This document shows positions 13,326 to 17,016 of a stretch of DNA of 17,016 nt, in pieces. Every line of letters begins with the position of its first letter. Position 1 is the stretch's first letter. Under the pieces are notes generated by a model. It ran no database searches, had not been told where the DNA came from, and worked only from the letters and a program-made list of their open reading frames with translations. Both the position numbers and the translations under genes were made by a program. The DNA is from Acidobacteriota bacterium (GTDB taxonomy: Bacteria; Acidobacteriota; Terriglobia; Terriglobales; Acidobacteriaceae): positions 1 through 17,016 of the forward strand of contig JAJZDL010000033.1 of the NCBI GenBank assembly GCA_021851465.1. The letters are read 5' to 3'.

Positions 13326-13567
13326 TGAGCGTTGTCCAATAGCCAATCGACGGATACGCCCAAAGTTTCCGCAAGTGCCATAAGTTCAAAGTCGTATACG
13401 CATCGTTGATTCGTCTCGATTTTGGCAATTGCGGCACGATCCAGTTGAATCCCGATGCGGGCTAGTTTGCCCGAAAGTGCGTCCTGAGTAATCGGCGGTT
13501 GGAGCGAAGCGCGCCGTTCCGCGATTCGTCGACCGACGATATTCTTTCGCACCGGCACTTTGGTCAC
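13322..13567 (-). CDS. XRE-family helix-turn-helix regulator
   Basis: An 81-residue protein that starts at GTG 13567. The HTH covers about residues 26-75: ITQDALSGKLARIGIQLDRA (recognition region), AAIAKIETNQR, then MALAETLGVSVDWLL, the usual end of XRE domains. It sits immediately upstream of, and overlaps by four bases, the HNH nuclease gene, as control proteins of type II restriction systems do. The 6-3-6 inverted repeat GTTCTA-GAT-TAGAAC 35 bases upstream of its start is a likely autoregulatory operator. Whether it activates or represses cannot be told. Confidence 0.85.
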   Translation of the reverse strand: MTKVPVRKNIVGRRIAERRASLQPPITQDALSGKLARIGIQLDRAAIAKIETNQRCVYDFELMALAETLGVSVDWLLDNAQ

Positions 13568-13911
13568 AATCCAGAGGGTACTTGCAGAACGCCCCCAAAA
13601 TGTTCTAGATTAGAACGCTAAAAGGTTGGCTCATGGCGGATGATAAAAAGTTTGTTTGGAAAGAAGGCGAAAAGACCGCCAGATGGATGTTTATATGCCT
13701 TATCCATGCGGCGTCTGCTTGAAACAGAGGCGGGCTGCGGATATTTGTCTTTCTCCGATACAGCCGGAAAGGCTGCACAAGCTGGATACAAGACGAAGAA
13801 GTGCTCCGAAGACGCGGGCTAGCAGTACATCAGCTTAGAAAGCAAGCCGCCTCTCAACCCGCACGCAGTCAAACGCCGTCCACTACTCACAGACGAATGT
13901 CATAATATTTG
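13568..13911. other. Spacer between the XRE gene and the truncated methyltransferase
   Basis: This 344-base interval holds the XRE operator candidate and no convincing gene. On the plus strand a 29-codon frame from ATG 13633 (MADDKKFVWKEGEKTARWMF) has AAGG 7 bases upstream. Two overlapping 60-codon frames (13640-13822 and 13656-13838) follow, the second with a PYPCGVC motif. None is recognised; they could be one small frameshifted gene. The missing 3' half of the methyltransferase was not found here. Confidence 0.4.
13602..13616. promoter_or_regulatory. Candidate operator for the XRE regulator
   Basis: GTTCTA-GAT-TAGAAC is a perfect 6-bp inverted repeat with a 3-base spacer, lying between the divergent XRE start and a small plus-strand frame. 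AGAACGC also occurs as a direct copy at 13586-13592 and 13612-13618. The size and position fit an XRE dimer site; binding is an inference. Confidence 0.45.
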
Positions 13912-14280
13912 TCAGATCGCAAACCCATCTACGATGCCGCGGACATTTTCAATCATCACCGCCTTCGGCATTGTCTGACGAATCACCCGGACAGCAGCAG
14001 GGAAGAGGTTTCTTTCATCATTCGCACCAAGCTGCTTGCCGGCTTTTGAGAACGGCGGACATGGCAAACCACCGCACACCAAATCCACGCCCGTATAAGG
14101 AGACGCATCAAACGAGTGAAGGTCTTCATGAAGAACGTTCCACCCGGGTCGATTATGCCGAAGGGTTTTACAGGCATAGGCGTTGAGTTCGACGAGGGCT
14201 ACATGCTCAAAATGCGCCGCCTCGACACCCAATGCTTGTCCACCCGCACCGGCACACAACTCAAGAGCAGTCAGTTTCAT
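13912..14280 (-). pseudogene. DNA C5-cytosine methyltransferase, truncated after motif VI
   Basis: Only 122 residues remain of an enzyme normally 330-420 long. Present are motif I ELCAGAGGQALG (7-18) for AdoMet binding, the acidic VELN (30-33), motif IV CGGLPCPPFSKAGKQLG (69-85) with the nucleophile C74, and motif VI ENVRG (111-115). It then ends IVDGFAI and stops. Motif VIII, the target-recognition domain and motifs IX and X are missing, so it cannot recognise a site or methylate. The start at ATG 14280 matches the family's N-terminus. It heads the XRE-HNH-Vsr set on the minus strand, and Vsr fits a cytosine methylase. Loss of the 3' part by deletion is the simplest reading. Confidence 0.88.
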
Positions 14281-14420
14281 AATTGAGAGTGTAATGTCTT
14301 CGTAAGAATTTCGCTACACCATAATTTCCGTGTGTTCGAGGTACATAGAGTGATGTGTCAACTGCCTCTGCGCAGGATTTTGCCTTGAACATGGAACCAC
14401 GAACCTTGCACCTCGTCCGG

Positions 14421-15365
14421 TCAGGTGAGCGGGAGTTGCTCGCGGCTTCGCGCGCGGGAGCGGGTGGTGACGATCAGCGCGGCGGCGAGGATGAGCGCGC
14501 CGCCGGCGAGCGCTCTGGGGCCGAGGCCCTCGCCCAGCAGGAAGACGCCCAGCAGCGAGCCGATGAGTGGCTCCATATTGAGCAGGACGCCTGCCTGCGA
14601 GGCAGGGACCTGGGTGAGTCCCCAGTTCCACAGCAGGGTGGTGGAGGCGGTGCAGAGAAGACCGCTGGCGATGAGCGCGAGCCAGACCTTGAGCGAGACA
14701 GCGGAGAGGTGTGGCGGGCCGAAGGGCTGGGAATAGAGCAGCGGCACGACGACGAGGAGCATCGCCGTGCCGCAGGCGATGCCGTAGGCTGTGACGACGA
14801 CCGCGCTGTGGCGCAGCAGTAGGCGTTTGTTGAGCAGTATCCAGGCGAGGGCGACGACCAGCGAGAGAACGACGAGCAGGTCTCCGCTGAGAGTGGGGCC
14901 GTTGGTTCCGGCGGCGTGGCGCGCGACCATGCCGTGAGCGCTGACGGCGATGAGCGCGGCCCCGCCAGCGGAGAGTGCGACGGCAGACCAACCGGTGCGG
15001 TCCATGCGCTCATGCGCGAAGAGGGTTGCGCCGACGGCGAGGATGACTGGCATGACACCCACCATCAACGAGGCGTGGGAGACGGTGGTGAGCGCCAGGC
15101 CGGAGAACTGGATGAGGAACTGGAGCGGTATTCCCAGAAAGGAGGCGAGCAGCAGTGTGCCCCAGTCTGCACGGCTGAAGCGCGGGCGGCGCCTCAGCAG
15201 CAGCGGCGCGAGCGCGAGCGTGGCGAAGAGGAAGCGGTAGAGAACCATCGCGCCGACGTTTATCTCGGCCAGCGCGATCTTGCCGAAGAAGAAGCCGCAG
15301 CCCCAGAGCGAGCTGGCAAGTGCGCAGGACGCAAAACCGAGGGCGCGGGATTTGTGGACCGGCAT
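14421..15365 (-). CDS. EamA/DMT-superfamily transporter
   Basis: A 314-residue inner-membrane protein with about ten hydrophobic segments arranged as two EamA repeats. The first begins ALASSLWGCGFFFGKIAL (~15-32). The second, from GDLLVVLSLVVALAWILLNK onward, includes ALIASGLLCTASTTLLWNWG and VLLNMEPLIGSLLGVFLLGE, the conserved end of the family. DMT transporters move small metabolites, often amino acids or drugs, out of the cell; the substrate cannot be told here. ATG 15365 lies six bases after the stop of the M13 peptidase gene, so the two are probably co-transcribed and translationally coupled. Composition matches the chromosome. The spacer to the methyltransferase remnant (14281-14420) shows no feature I recognise. 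Confidence 0.92.
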   Translation of the reverse strand: MPVHKSRALGFASCALASSLWGCGFFFGKIALAEINVGAMVLYRFLFATLALAPLLLRRRPRFSRADWGTLLLASFLGIPLQFLIQFSGLALTTVSHASLMVGVMPVILAVGATLFAHERMDRTGWSAVALSAGGAALIAVSAHGMVARHAAGTNGPTLSGDLLVVLSLVVALAWILLNKRLLLRHSAVVVTAYGIACGTAMLLVVVPLLYSQPFGPPHLSAVSLKVWLALIASGLLCTASTTLLWNWGLTQVPASQAGVLLNMEPLIGSLLGVFLLGEGLGPRALAGGALILAAALIVTTRSRARSREQLPLT

Positions 15366-15371
15366 CCCCGG

Positions 15372-17016
15372 CTACCAGACGCGGCAGGATTTGGCGGGGA
15401 CCATGGGTTGGCCGGTTTTGCAGCCGAAGGCGGGGGCGAAGCCGGGCTGGTTGACGACGACCCCGTCGACGCGGAAGCGGTCGGGCGCGTGCGGGTCCTG
15501 CAGCACCTGCGAGCGAACGGCCTCCGGGCGCGTGTTCTGGCACCAGTTCTGGGCGAAGGCGATGTAGAAGCGCTGCGGGCCGGTGAAGCCGTCTTTCCTG
15601 GCGTTCACGTCGATGTGGTCGTCCTTGGCGCGCTGCATGTAGGCCATGAAGGCGAGCAGAAGGCCACCGTTGTCGGCGGTGTTCTCGCCCAGGGTGAGCT
15701 TGCCATTGACGTGTACGTCATCGACGGCGGTGAAGGAGCTGTACTCGTTGGAGAGGCAATCGGTGCGGGCGGTAAAATTCTTGAGGTCGTCGGCGGTCCA
15801 CCAGTCGCTGAGGTCGCCCTGGGCATTGAACTTGCGGCCCTCGTCGTCGAAGCCGTGGGTGAGTTCGTGCCCGATGACGGCGCCGATGTGGCCGTAGTTG
15901 ACGGCGACTCCTCGTGTGGGATCGTAGAAGGGCGGCTGCAGTATTCCGGCAGGGAAGTTGATATTGTTCATGCTGTCGTCGTAGTAGGCGTTGATGGTGG
16001 GCGGGGTCATCTCCCACTCGTTCTTGTCGACGGGCTTGCCAATCTTGTTGAGCTGGCGGTCGTTCTCGAATGCGTCGGCGCGCAGCTCGTTGCCGAGTGC
16101 GTCGGTGGGCGCGATGGTTAGTTTGGAGTAGTCGCGCCACTTGTCGGGGTAGCCGATCTTGTTGGCGACGGCGGCGAGCTTCTCCTTCGCGCGGACTTTG
16201 GTTTCGGGCGACATCCACTCGATCTGGTCGATGTCCTGGGCCATGGCGGCCTCGATGTCGTGGACCATTTGCAGCGTCTTGGCCTTGCTGTCCCCGGCGA
16301 AGTAGTGCTCGACGTAGACCTTGCCGAGGGCCTCGCCGAGGGCCCCGTCGACCGCACTGGAGCAGCGCTTCCAGCGCGGCTGCTGCTTGGGCTGGCCGCG
16401 CAGGATGGTGCCGTAGAAGTTGAAGTTTTCTTCATCGAAGGCATGCGGCAGGTTGCGCGCCGTCGCGGTGAGCAGGTGGTAGCGCAGATAGGCCTGGATG
16501 GTGGCGATGGGAGCGGTGTCGATCTGCTTCATCATCGCGGGCCAGTAGTCGGGCGTGGCGTTATTGATCTCCGCGACGCTGGGCGAGTGGATGGCGGATT
16601 CAAAGGCCGCGAGATTGAAGCCGGGCAGGCTGGCCTGCAGGGTGGCGATGGGTTGCAGGTGATAGGTCTTCTCGGGATCGCGCATATCGACGACGCCGAG
16701 CGATGCCTTGGCGAGCGCAGTCTCGAGCGCCATGATGTTTGCCGCTTCAATCTGTGCCTGCGCGAGCGGGGCTCCGGCCAGCGTCAGCATCTTGGCCACA
16801 TGGGCGACGTATTCGGCGCGCAGCTTGACGTCTTTCTCGCCGGTGCGCAGGTAGTAGTCCTTCTCCGGCATTCCCAGGCCTCCCTGCTGGATGAAGGCGA
16901 TCTGCTTGGCGGAGTCCTTCAGATCCTGCTGCTCGCCGTAGCCGAAGAAGGCGTCCACGCCATCGCGCTGTAGCTTGCCGAGGAGCGTGGGGAGCTGCGC
17001 TCGGCCGTCAGCGCCG
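15372..17016 (-). CDS. M13 (neprilysin/PepO-like) zinc metallopeptidase, C-terminal part
   Basis: 548 codons are visible; the frame is open through the right edge, so the N-terminus (probably a signal peptide and ~130 residues) is outside. The GTG at 16958 is internal, because GADGRAQLPTLLGKLQRDG precedes it in frame. M13 enzymes are exported peptidases that cut oligopeptides. Key motifs are NAYYDDSMNNINFPAGIL (substrate-binding NAYY), VIGHELTHGFDD (zinc-binding HExxH), GENTADNGG (third zinc ligand Glu and ExxxD), and the invariant C-terminal CRVW. Intact motifs suggest an active enzyme. It precedes the EamA gene by six bases in the same operon. Related bacteria often carry several paralogues of this family. 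Confidence 0.95.
   Translation of the reverse strand, partial: GADGRAQLPTLLGKLQRDGVDAFFGYGEQQDLKDSAKQIAFIQQGGLGMPEKDYYLRTGEKDVKLRAEYVAHVAKMLTLAGAPLAQAQIEAANIMALETALAKASLGVVDMRDPEKTYHLQPIATLQASLPGFNLAAFESAIHSPSVAEINNATPDYWPAMMKQIDTAPIATIQAYLRYHLLTATARNLPHAFDEENFNFYGTILRGQPKQQPRWKRCSSAVDGALGEALGKVYVEHYFAGDSKAKTLQMVHDIEAAMAQDIDQIEWMSPETKVRAKEKLAAVANKIGYPDKWRDYSKLTIAPTDALGNELRADAFENDRQLNKIGKPVDKNEWEMTPPTINAYYDDSMNNINFPAGILQPPFYDPTRGVAVNYGHIGAVIGHELTHGFDDEGRKFNAQGDLSDWWTADDLKNFTARTDCLSNEYSSFTAVDDVHVNGKLTLGENTADNGGLLLAFMAYMQRAKDDHIDVNARKDGFTGPQRFYIAFAQNWCQNTRPEAVRSQVLQDPHAPDRFRVDGVVVNQPGFAPAFGCKTGQPMVPAKSCRVW

Noticed and set aside
14916..16121. 401-codon plus-strand frame
   Set aside because: Antisense to the EamA and M13 genes; composition is repetitive V/G/A/D-rich and no motif is visible.

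Overview
The window looks like part of a chromosome from a high-GC, Gram-negative bacterium, most likely an Acidobacteriota member (Terriglobia/Acidobacteriaceae). This is an inference from several features: a POTRA-type outer-membrane protein, an M13 metallopeptidase ending in CRVW, a secreted beta-helix protein, long spacers with C-tracts and G-tracts, and REP-like repeats. No rRNA, tRNA or CRISPR array was recognised.

Left block (1-5784), ordinary high-GC genes: the N-terminal half of a BamA/Omp85-like POTRA protein (minus, cut by the window edge); a small CCxxC protein (minus); frr followed by a family 2 glycosyltransferase and an exostosin-like glycosyltransferase (plus, probably one transcription unit); and, convergent to them, a large secreted parallel beta-helix protein (minus).

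Middle block (5785-10341), accessory and scarred: about 1.2 kb of intergenic mosaic with C/G tracts, hairpins and gene debris. The debris includes the last 43 codons of sucD fused back-to-back to a 34-bp copy of the ilvD 3' end. Next come a DUF433 antitoxin-like gene with an internally deleted DUF5615-type toxin partner, bracketed by two REP copies, and then an AT-rich two-gene restriction-modification operon: a D12-class adenine methyltransferase overlapping an EcoRI-family endonuclease. After a strong terminator and a lysine-rich gene tail lies a REP-associated tyrosine transposase (RAYT) framed by two inverted REPs of the same family.

Right block (10342-17016): ilvD (minus); a second, decayed restriction island (minus) made of a truncated C5-cytosine methyltransferase, an XRE regulator, an HNH nuclease and a frameshifted vsr; then a DMT/EamA transporter translationally close to an M13 metallopeptidase that runs off the right edge.

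The theme is a defence and mobile-element graveyard between housekeeping genes: one apparently intact EcoRI-like system, one broken cytosine system with an intact-looking nuclease, one broken toxin-antitoxin pair, and a RAYT with four REPs of its family in the same window.
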